Of a stretch of 64,000 nucleotides of DNA, positions 40,501 through 53,600 are shown in pieces; within the stretch, counting starts at the first letter, position 1, and each line of letters opens with the position of its first letter. The notes beneath the pieces were generated by a model that was not told the origin of the DNA, did no database searches, and saw only the letters and a program-made list of their open reading frames with translations. The stretch is from Physcia stellaris. Taxonomy: Eukaryota; Ascomycota; Lecanoromycetes; Caliciales; Physciaceae. Made by a program: the position numbers and the translations under genes. The DNA lies in the NCBI GenBank assembly GCA_018902385.1, contig JABSSW010000064.1, positions 62,001 to 126,000 on the forward strand, given 5' to 3'.

Positions 40501-43478
40501 AAATCGATTCATTCGAAATCAATTTTTTTTTGATCATTCGAATTAAAAACTTGACGAATTTCGAAAACGTTTTGATGAAACGTCGATAAAAATTGCAAAA
40601 ATTCACAAACGTTTGCATTTTTTTGATGCATGTTGAACGAATTCAATTGACGATGTTTTGCATTTTTTTTGAAATTCATGCGTAAATTTTCTGTCGATAA
40701 TATAATTTTTAAAAATGAAATTTTTGTTTGAAAAAATTCGCATTTTTTGATATCGATTTGAAAATCAACTTTTTTCAATTTTTGAAAAATTTGAATGAAA
40801 TGTCGTTCATGTTGTTTTCGAATTTTGTTGTAAATGAAAATATCATTCAAATACATTTGACAAAAATGATTAATATATTCAAACAACAAATCGTTTATGT
40901 AATGTTGTCAATTGATCGAATCATTGATAAAATCGAAAAACAATACATGATATTTGTAAATGTTTAACGAACATATGAAAATAATAAAATTTTCGCTTTG
41001 TGAATTCATTCGAAATTTATTGAAAATCGATATAATATTCAATTTGAACAAAAATTTACAATCGATAATTTTAACGAAAATTTTTCGATCAACGAAATAA
41101 AATAATTATTACGTTTGATTATGACGTTCAATTTTCGATAATTCACGCACAAACGAAATTGTTCATTCGATTTGACGACGAATAAAATAAACGAAACATA
41201 AAACGTTTTGTTTGAATTGATAAATTTTTTTGAAAATTATCGTGTAAATATTTTTGAAAAATTTCGAATTTTTTAAACGATAAAAAATAAACTCGATTTC
41301 GAAATAATTGATTCGAATTTTCGATCAATTCGATTTTGTGATCGTAAAATTTATGAAAAAATAATTTGTTTGTTTTTTTCGAATTGAATACATTTTCGAA
41401 ACGTTTAAAAAATTCAAAAATTTTACGTTTCAATTTTTCGACGATTGTTTTCATGATTTTAAAAATTTTTTTGAAATTCAAATCAAAATCAATTTTTATT
41501 TTGATTAATTTTTTTTGACGTTGTCAATAATTTCGTTTAATTTTTTCATAATCAACGAGAAAATTTTGATTTTTTTTTTTTTTTTTTTTAAATTTTGTTA
41601 AAAATTGAAAAATCGTCGCGTCGATAAACGTCACGTTCAATGATATATCAAAATCGAAATTTTGTTCGTCATTTTCAATTTTCGAAATCGTGATTTTAAA
41701 TCGTCGATTAAATCGTCGTGCAAATTTTGAAAATGTCAAATTTTTTTATCGAAACGTTAATTAATTCGATTTTTGAATTTCACGTATGATTTTCGTTTTT
41801 TTTCGTTTTTTTGAACGATTTATTCGAAAAATATTTTTTGTTTATTTTTTCAATGACATATTTGAAGTTTGAAATTCAAAATTTTTTTATTGATTGTTCG
41901 TTTTTTTTTCGAGTTTTCATCGTAAAACGAAAAAATTATTCGAAAAAATGTCGAAATTGATCGTTTTTGAAATATTTGATATTTTGAACGTTTGTCGACG
42001 AAAACGACGTTAAAAATCGCTCAAAAAATAACAAATAAAACGTTTTATTCGATTGCTTATTCGAATTAAATAATTTTTGAAATATAAACGAACGTGATAA
42101 TCAAAAAAAATTTCAACGTAATCACAATGATTCGAAATAAAATAATATTCGTCGTTGATTATATTGAAAATCATTTCATGTTTGTTCATTCAAGATTTTT
42201 TTAAAATCAACGAATGTTGTTTTATTTTGATGATAAACAATGAAACGAAAATTTTTGAATGATTTTGTATCATCATTTTGAACAATATTTGATGAATAAT
42301 AAATTTGATTTTTGTTTTTTCGAAATTGAAAATTTTTTTGAATCGCGATAAAAAACTGAAATTAATTTTAATTTATGACATATTTTTGCGCAATTTCTTC
42401 ATTAATGAAAACGTATTTAAAAACATCGATATCAATTAAATCATGAATCATGATTTTTTATCGTTCGAAAACAGATTTATTTTTTAATTAAAAATTTACA
42501 ATGAAATTCGTTAAAAATGTTATGTTGAAAATTTCGTGAACAAATTTTGATAATTTTTTCGCGTTTTCGAAAAAATTGTTAATTTTTCGATTCAACGTCG
42601 AATGTGATTGAAAATCGAAATTTATATTATCGTCGTCGATGTTTGAAAAATTATCGTTAATCAAAAAATGATTTGCAAATTAAACATTTTTTGTTTAATC
42701 AAATTGTCGATTCAATTATCAAATGATTTGTCAAAAATGCATTTTTTTATCAATGATTTTTTTCATAACATTTTCGGCATTTTTTTTTTCAATTTAAACA
42801 AATTAAAACGAAAACAATGACAATTTTATACGTTTTTTCTTAAAAAGTCGTATATTTAATTTTCAAATTTTTTATGTATTGTTCATTGCGACGAGTTCGA
42901 AAATTTAATTGATTGATCGATGATTTGTTTTTAATGAAAAAAATGTTGATTTTAACATCGTTGTTTTTGATGCGACGATATTTGTTATTCATGATTTGAA
43001 ATTTGCGAAAATAATCGTCAAAAATTTCATAATCGTTCAAAACAACGTCGACGTGTTGAAATTTCGTTGTGATTTTTTTTTCGAAATCGTGAATTTTGTT
43101 TTTCTCATTTTTTTGAACAATTGATTGATTAAAAAAAAATTCGAAATAAAATTCGTTGAAAAATTCAATGAATTTCATTTTCAAATCATCGTATTGACGA
43201 CGAACGTTTCGAAAATGATCAACATCGATATAAATGTCGTTCAAAAGTTTGAAAATTTGATCAATTGATTCGAAAAAATTGCGTTTAATTTCGCGTCGAA
43301 TATCGATATGTTTCGCAAATTTTTTTTTTGTTCAATCAATAATTGCAAAAATTTTTTTGAATTTATCGACGTATCAATCGAAATTGATTTTCAATTTATC
43401 AATGCATTTATTTTTTCAAATATCGTAACGAATGTATTCAAATGTATTGAGATTTTTATGTTCAAAGAAAATAAAAAA

Positions 43479-43593
43479 ATCAAAATGTTTGAGCGAGCGC
43501 GTTTTAAAATCAAATCGAGTCTTTTCAACAAAAAAATCAAATTGTTTGAACGAGCGCTTTTTGAATTCAAAACGAAATTTTTTTTCGAAATTA
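43479..43593. repeat. 57-bp imperfect tandem duplication in gag
   Basis: Two units, each beginning ATCAAA-TGTTTGA-CGAGCGC, lie side by side inside the gag fossil. The period is divisible by three, as for a duplicated protein segment. Confidence 0.65.
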
Positions 43594-44642
43594 GAAAATT
43601 CTTCAAACTCTGATAATTTAACAATTTTTTTTCGTTGTTTATTTTTATTTTCACGAATTCGTTGAATTTTGAAAAGTTCATTACATTGAATTTGAACAAC
43701 AAAAATTTCGACTTTGACGACACGCAAAGTTTCGTTGATTTCATATTTTTTTTTATTATGATTCGAAATTTTGATTTTCATATTTTTTATTTGAAAATTT
43801 CAGATTCGAATGACGATCATTTTTCGATCTCGATTTCGTCGAAAAATTTCGAAAATAATTCAAAGTTCGTCGAAATGATTGACGATCATTGATTGAAATT
43901 GTTGTTTCGAAAAAATGTTTATCGAATTAACGATTTTGAACGATTCATTTTCATCAAACTCATCGTCATTTTGATTAAAATTTAAAACAAAAAAAATGTC
44001 GATGATATGTTGTTCGAAATTTGTGATTATTCGATCAAAAACATACACGTTCAATTGTGTGATTTCGCTAAACAATAATCGATTTTTCAAATTGACTTCG
44101 AAAAAAAAGCTTGAAAAAATCATGATTGTGAGCTGAAATCGAATAATTGTTGAAAAAAAAAAAATTGAACAAAACAATGATTTAAGTAGATTTTGATGAT
44201 TGAATTTCACTTAAAATGACAAATTCGATGTGATGTTGAATGAAATTTCTAAATGTTTGCTTATGATGAAACAGATGAATGTTGAATAAAAATGTTTGTT
44301 TGTTGATGTTTTTTTTGATTCAATGATTTTTTGATTTTCAAGCACGAATGCTTCGTCAAAAGTGATAAAAAGAGAAAAAAATTGTTGTATTGTGAATCGA
44401 AACTATCGCGTGAATTCGTTTGTTCTGAACGTTTTTTAAAACAAAGCAAACGAGTTTATTATGTTTCGTTTTTTTCAATTCACAACGAGTTTATTATGCT
44501 TCGTTGTTTTCGTTGAATGATCAAAATCAAATTGAGTCTATTATGTTTTTATTCGTTCATTGAATTTAATTGTAGAAAATTTTGTTTATTTGAATGTTCG
44601 CGTATCATGAACGAACATGAAGAAAAAATGATTTCGATATAA

Positions 44643-44858
44643 TGTGAAATGCTATGCAAAAATATAATATTATTACATAATTACACGAAAATATCGAAAT
44701 GAAAAGCAAATACATGAAATTTGCAAAAACATATGTAAAAGATTTGATTTTTGAATGCGTCAAGTCGAATTTCGATTCTAACATTCGATGTGATAAAATA
44801 ACGATGTTAACTCGATGTTAATTCTGTCAGATGTTGAATTCGATGTACGTTCGTTACA
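44643..44858 (-). repeat. 5' LTR of the minus-strand Gypsy element
   Basis: 216 bp, beginning TGTGAAATGCTATGC and ending CGTTACA on the plus strand, so the LTR reads in minus orientation. To the left lies the leader shared inversely with 11,130-11,402. To the right, gag of an oppositely oriented relative begins at once. Confidence 0.8.
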
Positions 44859-47800
44859 AAAAACTCATTTCTCAATTACAACGAGTCATTGTTAATAACG
44901 ATCGATTTGAAACAATCGAAAACTTAAAAAAGTTGATTGAAAAAATGAATCAAAAATTACATTTTTTTGAAATCACACGTTTCGAAAATTCGACATTTAG
45001 AAATATTTTACGAATTATTTTCAAAACATCAACTGTCAAAATCGTAACTCGTGATAGCATGTTCAACGTCAAAAAAATCATGTTCGTCGTCGATCAAATG
45101 ATCATGAAAATTTTTTATGATAAAAATGACATCGATAAAGATTGTTATCGTTGTGAAAATTTCAATCATTTGATACGAAATTGTTTTTCTTTTAAAATCA
45201 TCGATATTTGATTGTTCAAAAAGATTAAACAAAAAAAAAACATTTTGACAATCAACGAAATGAATGAGTTTTTAATGAATTTTCAAATCGAAATCGATTC
45301 AATTTCTTTTGATGATTATTCTAGTGATATTAACAGCGAGATTTTTTCAATTCATGAATCGAAAAACGTTTAAATCTTTTCAAAATCGCGACGAAAATGT
45401 TGTTTATTTCAACAATGTCAAAAACATTCAACACGTTCAATAGATTTCAAAACAATTTTCTAGTAATTAAATGTACATTAGTTTTCGATAAATACGAACA
45501 TAATTTGCAAACATTAATGAATACAAATGTCATTGAATACGCTTTCATTGATGAAAAAATTGCGCAATTAATTTGTGAAACATTTCAAATAATTTTTGTG
45601 ATTTTATCACGATCGAAACTCGTCAACGAATTCGATGATCGCGAAATTAAATTCATTATTCATGTCATTTATTTTACATTTATCGTGCAAAATCATTCAA
45701 AAATCACGATTTTCATGTTCATAATCAAAATCGAAACTCGTTCGTTGATATTGAATAAATTTTGAATGAACGTTCACGAAATCATTCTCGACATGAAAAA
45801 CGATAAAATTATTTTCAAATTCGATCGTTGTTTTCATTTCGAAACATTCAAAATTTTTAAAGTCAAAAACGAGCGTTCAATTTCGTTTAAAAAATTATAT
45901 TTTTTTTCATCAATGTCGTTCGACAAACTCTCGATATCGATAAGTTTTCAAAAATATCAAATTATTCAGAAACGATCGACGTCATCAATGTTCAAAATTA
46001 AATTTTTTTTCTTTATCGTCGAGAATTTCGAAAATGAGAAAAAAAATTTTTTCAAAAACATATTGAATTCTAATTCTCGATATGCTATTGAAAAAATTGA
46101 TAAAAAATATTTTTCTGTCAAGTTTTCGAGAAAGAAACGACGAATTAAAATTATACGAGATTTTCAACAGTTTACACTCGTGAAAATTTCTGTTCGAAAA
46201 TCGAATTTAATCAAGAAATTTGCTCGACGATCTAGTCGTCGATTCAAAATTTCGATTTTTGATAATGAAAACGACGAACAAAATTTCGATTTTGATGTTT
46301 TTGAACGTCGTTTTTATCGACGTCGTTATTTATCAGTTTTTGACAAAATCAAAAAAAAAAAAAAAAAAATCAAAACATTTTCATTAATCATGAAAAGTTA
46401 GATGAAATTATTGACAACGTCAAAAAAAATTTAATCAAAATAAAAATTGATTTCGATTTCGATTTCAAAAAAAAATTTTTAAAATCATGAAAACAATCGT
46501 CGAAAATTGAAACGAAAAATTTTTGATTTTTAAACGATTCGAAAGCGTATTCAATTTCAAAAAAATCGATAAATTATTTTTTCATAAATTTTACGATCAC
46601 AAAATCGAATTGATCGAAAAATCGAAACAATTGTTTCGAAATCGAATTTATTTTTTATCGTTCAAAAAATTCGAAATTTTTCAAAATATTTTCACGAAAA
46701 TTTTCAAAAAAATTTATCAATTCAAACAAAACGTTTTATCGTACGCATCGTTCATTTTATTCGTCGTCAAATCGAACGAACAATTTCGTTTTTGTGTCGT
46801 AAATTATCGAAAATTGAACGTCATAATCAAACGCAATGAATATTTTATATCATTGATTGAAAAAATTTTTGTTAAAATTATCGATTGCAAATTTTTGTTC
46901 AAATTGAATATTATATCGATTTTCAATAAATTTCGAATGAATTCACAAAACGAAAATTTTGATTATTTTTATATGTTCGTTAAACATTTACAAATATTAT
47001 ATATTATTTTTCGAATTAACAAATGATTCGACGAATTAACAACATTACATGAACGATTTGTTGTTCGAATACATTAATCATTTTTGTCAAATTTATTTGA
47101 ACGATATTTTTATTTACAGCAAAATTCGAAAAGAACATGAACGACATTTCACACAAATGTTTCAAAAATTGAAAAAAATCGAATTTCAAATTGATATCAA
47201 AAAATGCGAATTTTTTCAAACGAAAATTTTTTTTTAAAAGCGTCATATTAACGACAGAAAATTTACGTATGAATTTCAAAAAAATTCAAAATATCGTCAA
47301 TTGAATTCGTTCAATTTGCATTCGAAAAAAAAATACAAACGTTTGTGAATTTTTGCAATTTTTATCGTCGTTTCATCAAAACATTTTTCAAATTCGTCAA
47401 ATTTTTGATTCGAATGATCAAAAAAATTGATTTTGAATGAATCGATTTCGTCAATGAAACGTTCGAAATTTTGAAAAAACAAATTATCGAAATTTTCATA
47501 TTTCGACATTACGATCGTAATTGTAAAACTATTTTAAAATCGATTTTTCGAATTGATGTTTGAATGAAATTTGTCGCAATACGACGACGAAAAAATTTTT
47601 CATTTCATGATTTTTTTCAACAAAAAAAATAATTTTTGTCGAATGCAATTACGAAATATACGACAAAAAAATTTTTAATCATTATTCGATGTTTGAAACA
47701 TTGAAAATTCGAATTCGAAAACATCGACGAATTCGTCGAAATTTACATCGATCACAAAAATTTGAAAATTTTCATGACAAACAAAAAATTTATTTTTTGT

Positions 47801-50666
47801 CAAATACGTTGAACAGAAATTTTGATCGATTACAACATCAAAATTCAATATCAATTCGAAATCAAAAATGTTAAAACGAACGTTTTGACTCGAATGTCTG
47901 AATTTCGTTTTGTCGATGACGACGAAAAAAAACTTTATAAAAAACAAATTTTGTTGTCGTTTTCTCGATTGCAATTATGTTCGATTGACGTTTAAAACGA
48001 TTTGTACGAACGAATAATGCAAATCAATCGAAAAAATGAAAATTGCATTAATCATCGTCAAATTTTGATCGATGAGCAAATCATCAACGAGAAAATAAAT
48101 TTACAAAAATGTTCAAATCGAAACGACGTTTTTTTCAAAAACGAAAATTTATGAATATCAAATCGTTTAAATTTCATGATTGAAATAATTCGCGATGTTC
48201 ACGATCAATTTTTTGTGTTCATTCGAACATGAATCGCATTGAAAAATTCATTAAACGTTATTATTATTGATTTAATATGCGATTATTTATCAAACGTTAC
48301 ATTCGTAATTGTCACAAATGTCAACGTTTTAAAATTTTTCACGATGATCGTCATGAATTATTAACATCATTGTTAATTTTTAGTCAGCGATGAATGAATA
48401 TTTCGATAAATTGCATAATCGAATTATTTGAATTCAAAAAAAACAACGTTATTTGCATTATTATCGATCGATTAATCAAAAAACGACATTATGTTTTCTG
48501 TGTGATCGAAAATGACGATTTGACAATCGAAATTTGCGTCAAAATATTGTTTCATTACGTATTTCGTATTCATGAATTATTTTTTTATCGTTTCGAATCG
48601 AAATGATCAATTTGTAAATCGCGTTTGAAAAATTTTTTTGCAAACGTTTAAAAATCAAATGTAAATTGTTCATTGTTTTTCAGTTTCAAACGAATGATCA
48701 AATCGAACGAATTAATCAAGACATTGAAATTCGTTTACGTTTATATTGCAATTATCGTCAGAACGATTGAATTGAATGAATCGACATTATGAAATTCGTT
48801 GACAACAATGACGTTTTCGCAATCACAAATCTCATTTCGTTTTTCATCAATAAAGATTATCATTTTCGAATGATTTTTGACTCGAATCTAAATGATTACA
48901 AAATCACTAAAAAGCGTTTATTGATCAAACAAAACGAATTCATCGTCGAAAAAATGAATCGTATCATCGAATAAATCAAAATCAATGTTGTTGACGTTAA
49001 ACAAAAAATGACGATTCGAATCAACAAATTTCGTTATTCGATCAACTTTGAAACAAAAAATTATGTATGATTAAATCGTCGTCACATCAAAACAGTTCGT
49101 TCATTTGACAAATTGAATGACAAAAAATTGAATTCATATTTCGTTGTCAAGAAACGAAACATTGTTTACGAGTTGAAATTGCTCGATGACATGCACATTC
49201 ATTTCGTTTTTCATTTTTGATTGTTAAAAAAAGATTTCAATGATTCGTTGAAAAAACAACACAACGATTTTTCGAAATTCGTTATCGTAAATGAAACATT
49301 CGAATGAAAATTCGACGACATATTGCAATCTCGATATCATTATTATTGTTTTCAATATCGTTGTAAATGATCGAGTTGAAATTTTCACGATCGCATTTGA
49401 TATTATGTCGACGACGATAAATTTCAAAATGTTCAAAATATCGTCGATGTTTTTCACGAAATTAATTCAAAAACAGCAAAATCTGTTTTGCGAAATGACT
49501 AAATCGTGAATTTTATTGTTTGTAATCGATCAAAAAATTGTCATCGAATTCGTTATAACTCATTTTCAGATTGACGTCAATGATTTTTTTTTTTTTTTTT
49601 GTCATTCGTTTCGTTGTCATTTTGCGTTATTTACAGTCAAAATTTACGTCGCATGAAAAATTGAATCGTGTCAAAAACATTTTCAAAAATTGTCGTCAAA
49701 TTTTATTGAACAATGAATGATAATGTGAAATGTCATGCAATGATACGAATAAACAACAAAATATCAAAAAATTCGAACATTTACAAATTCGTCAACAAAA
49801 TTTTCAATTGTTTATTAATGACACGCGAAATTATTTGTAAAATTCGTACAAAATATTTGTTTTTCAAAAAAATTTAATACATGCATATTTCGTTGAATGC
49901 ATTGTACGAATCAGTTGTTTTATATGCGATAACGTCGACGTGTTAATCATGATGACAGAAATTTTGTCGACGTGATCAAATTGTTCGTTTCATGATATCA
50001 ATTTAATGTTGCAAAAATTTTCATGTTTGTCGATACGCGAAATCGAATCATCAATTATTAATGTTCGTCGAAATTACTTTTTACGAATTGTATGAATTGA
50101 TCATTTTTCAAAATATTCATTGTTTTCACGTTTTGACGCATGCAATGTACACATCGATTTTCGCACATTCGAAAATTTCAATGCATTAAAAATTGTAACG
50201 ACGATTTTACTAACATGTTCGAACTGTTTATTTTAAAATATGATCATGTGAATGTTTTCAAAATCTCGACGAATTTATTTCGTTGACGAAATCTATTTCG
50301 CGACGTTTCGCGTTTATTTTTTTGTTTCGACAACAAATCAATTCAACGTCATTCAACGACATATCTACATCGCGCAAAACGTTCAAAAAGAAAAATCAAT
50401 TAGTCGTTTCGAAACGAAGTTGAAAAAAAACGAAAAATAATGTGACGAACGTGCATCGAATTCAACATTTGAAATCAACATTTGATCAATCACTAAAATT
50501 AACATTTTTATTTTATTACATCGAATGTTAGAATCGAAATTCGTTTTGACGCATTCAAACGATTTAATTTTCTACATATGTTTTTACAGATTCTCATGTA
50601 TTTGCTTCTCATTTAAAAATTCTCGTGTAATTATGTATTAGTTCAATCAATGCATGACATTTTACA
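44859..50666 (+). mobile_element. Gypsy-type chromodomain element, plus strand, head to head with its neighbour
   Basis: Same family as 37,289-44,858 but in opposite orientation. In order: gag C-terminal part with a CCHC zinc knuckle (44,863-45,211, CYRCENFNHLIRNC), aspartic protease (45,397-45,765), linker (45,766-46,401), reverse transcriptase (46,523-47,240, KFYDHKIELIE and FRFCVVNYRKLNVI motifs), RNase H (47,500-47,980), integrase (48,250-49,100), chromodomain region (49,110-49,500) and the 3' LTR (50,441-50,666). The left edge abuts the 5' LTR of the neighbour and no 5' LTR of its own is seen. Gag and protease are much less mutated than the 3' half. It is broken several times. Confidence 0.75.
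50441..50666 (+). repeat. 3' LTR of the plus-strand Gypsy element
   Basis: 226 bp, starting TGTGACGAACGTGCATCG and ending GACATTTTACA. It is closely related to 15,194-15,411. The bases after 50,666 at once read as integrase of another family on the minus strand. Confidence 0.8.
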
Positions 50667-53600
50667 ATATTTTGATTTTGACAGTCGCAAAATTCGTGAC
50701 ATCGACAATTTTTCGTTGATATTTCATGCGTTGCGTTGACAAATTCTGTATATTTGTTGTGTTAATTTCGATGAAATTCGATATCGCGTTTTTGATTTTG
50801 AATTCGTATATGATTTCATTGAATGATAATTTGATAGCGATGTTAAACGTGTTGTTTAATTGAATTTGAATTGCAAAAAAAATTAAAATGTAATCGATAT
50901 TCGAAAACACGATGACGAAATATTTGATAACAATTTCAACAATTTAATTGATTCGCTTTGACAAGTCATTCGTTTGAAAATGATATGTCATTGAAATTAG
51001 CAATTTCGTGTCTAATTTGATGAAAAACATTTGTCAAAGATTCGACATGAATTTTGAATCGCGATTTGAAATTATAATTTCAAACATTTTTCAATCGACG
51101 ATCAATAATTTGTTCAATAATGCGTTGATTCATTTTTTCGTTTCATAAATATTTTTGTCGAAAATTAATGAAATTCGACGAAAATGTTTACAAATTGCGA
51201 ACATAACAATGTTCATTTCGTCAAACATAATTAGAATGAAATCAATGATAATGATATGAAACGAACGCGAAACGAATGTGATAAACATCAATTTTTCGTA
51301 AAATCGATGACGTTTGATTTGTGTTAATTGACAAATAAAACAATGTTCGATGTAGTTTTTGATTTTTCGCGAAAATCGAAATATGTATAACGTATTGAAA
51401 ATTCTGTCATAACATCGATGATTTTTCGAATGATAATTTTGATCGTGAATTAAACGAAATATTTTTCGTTTCATTGTGACAAATATACACGATCGACGCG
51501 AATCAATGTCAACGTGATATATAATGTCATTCGTATTTATCGCGAAATTGATTTCTGTTTTGAATTTTTTTGATATAAATTTCGTATCGTCATTTTTTTG
51601 TTTATTGACGTTTCGATTTTTTACGTTGTTTTCGAGCGACGACGAGATTTGAAAATTTCGAATCGACAAATTTTGTTTTTTTTCGTGCATTCGAATCGTC
51701 AACGATTTTAACATCGTGATCATATTTCGTCACGTTTTTTCGTTTTGATATTCGTTTTTGATTTTTTTTTAAAATTTTTCGACATGACAATAAAAATGTC
51801 TTAAAAAACGTAACAGTCGAAATTATTCAAAAAATCGATTATTTCGTCATGATATGTGTTCAAATTAAATTTATTTTTTGAATTTTTGTCGATTTGTTCA
51901 TTTTCAAACGTTAATTTTGATAACGCATTCGAAACAACATGATTTTTTTTTATTTATATTTCATTTTCAATTTAAATTGTGACAAATAGATTGAAACACG
52001 AACAAAACGAAAATTGAATTTATCGATGTTGCTCGAATTCATCGTGATTTGTTTAACAATGAAAATATTGACGACATGATTCGTGAACACAACAATGATA
52101 TTTTTGATTGCTTTTATCATATGTCGAATTTTTTTGACAATTCATATTAAATCACACATTTCGAATTCGATGAATCAATATTTGATTTCGATTTCGTTCA
52201 ACATTCGATTTAAAAATAAAATAAATTCGATATCGTTACGTTTGAATTTGTCTGAATTATTGTTTGTTTTGAAATGATAAATCATCGCGTCGAATTCGTG
52301 TCGTTTAAACACGTCGATGTCGATGTACAATTTTCGATCGAAATTGAAATATATCAAAAATGAAATTTTGTTAAAAATCTTTTGCAATAATCGATATGAT
52401 TTTAATTTTTCAATTGAAAAATTGTTCATTACAATTTTTTGCGAATAAATTTTGCGAATGATTTTTTTGTTGAACGAAAATTGACGTAAAAATAAAATTT
52501 TGCGACGTTATAACGCGTTGATTTTTTGAACGTAAAACGCGACAAAATTTCGTAATCATTTTGTTAAATTTAAATAAATTTTCAAATTTTTCAAAATATA
52601 GAAAAAATTCAATTTAATTATTGTTTTCAATTTATCGATTGCGATAATGAAATCAAAAACGTCAATTTTTTGATCAAAAAGTGCGATCGTAAAATAGTCG
52701 AAAAATGATTTCTTCGACGACAAATTAATTTCATAAATATTCAATCGTTCGAATATCGAATGTAAATGAATCATATGTTTTTCAAAAATATTGAAAAAAA
52801 CGACAATGTCGTTTACGTAAACACGAGCAAATTCGCGAAAATTTCGAAAAATGAAATCGATTCGTCGTTGTACGTACGAAAATGAATTTTTGAATTTCAT
52901 CATTGCAACGTTAAATTGTTTTTGTTTTTTGTGAAAAACGACGATGAATTTATGTCGATTTGCGAACTTTATTAATCATTGATGAAAAAAATTCGCGACG
53001 TCGAACACAAAAATGAATTTGCATTCAATTACGATTGAAATAATGTCGAATTGAAATGACATAAAATATGAATCGATGAAAATGATTTTGTTTAAATCAC
53101 GTATATTCACAACGACGCGTTTTTTGCGTTTTGAATCATTTGATTCAAACACGATTCGTTAAATTGCGAATATTGAATAATCGTGCGACGTAAATTGAAT
53201 AATGTATTTCATACGTTTTTGTGCATGTAATTTGTCAAAAATTTCGTTTACAAATTTTTTGTTTGCGAAATCAAACGAATACATTTTTGTTGTTTCGATT
53301 TTGACGTCAAATTTCAATTCGATTGACATTCACTCATTTTTCGAAATTTTCATCGTAAACTCATTGTCGTTTCACAATTTTGAATAGTTCAACGCAACGT
53401 TTGCAAATTTAATTCGAACGTTAACGTCATCGTAAACAATAATTTCAACAAACAATATTTTTTTCGCATTAATATTAGAATTTACAACAATAAAATCGTT
53501 AGAATTGCGTGCAAATTTGAACGCAAAATCGACATTTGCATCGACGAAATTAATCGCGATCGCATCGTGCAAATTTTTATAATTAGTCGTTATAATCGCG

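Larger units (their letters stand above)
37289..44858 (-). mobile_element. Gypsy-type chromodomain element with both LTRs (minus strand)
   Basis: This is the most complete copy at 7,570 bp. The 5' LTR is at 44,643-44,858 and the 3' LTR at 37,289-37,506. On the minus strand, in order: leader (44,260-44,642), gag (about 42,840-44,210, with the RRQYDDLKMKF..FNEFYFEF block at 42,840-43,244), protease end (41,524-41,739), reverse transcriptase (40,509-41,481, with KFYDHKIELIE and KCEFFQTKISFL motifs), RNase H (39,782-40,300), integrase (38,881-39,660) and chromodomain region (38,300-38,870), then 3' untranslated sequence. It is broken by many mutations. The two LTRs remain very similar, with differences mostly of the RIP type, which suggests a geologically recent insertion silenced by mutation. 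No target duplication is evident at its outer edges. Confidence 0.75.

Noticed and set aside
44643-50666. Possible 220-bp terminal inverted repeats around a gag-pol element (44,643-44,858 against 50,441-50,666)
   Set aside because: The left repeat is better explained as the 5' LTR of the minus-strand neighbour, because that neighbour's leader and gag follow it in the right orientation and its other LTR lies at 37,289.
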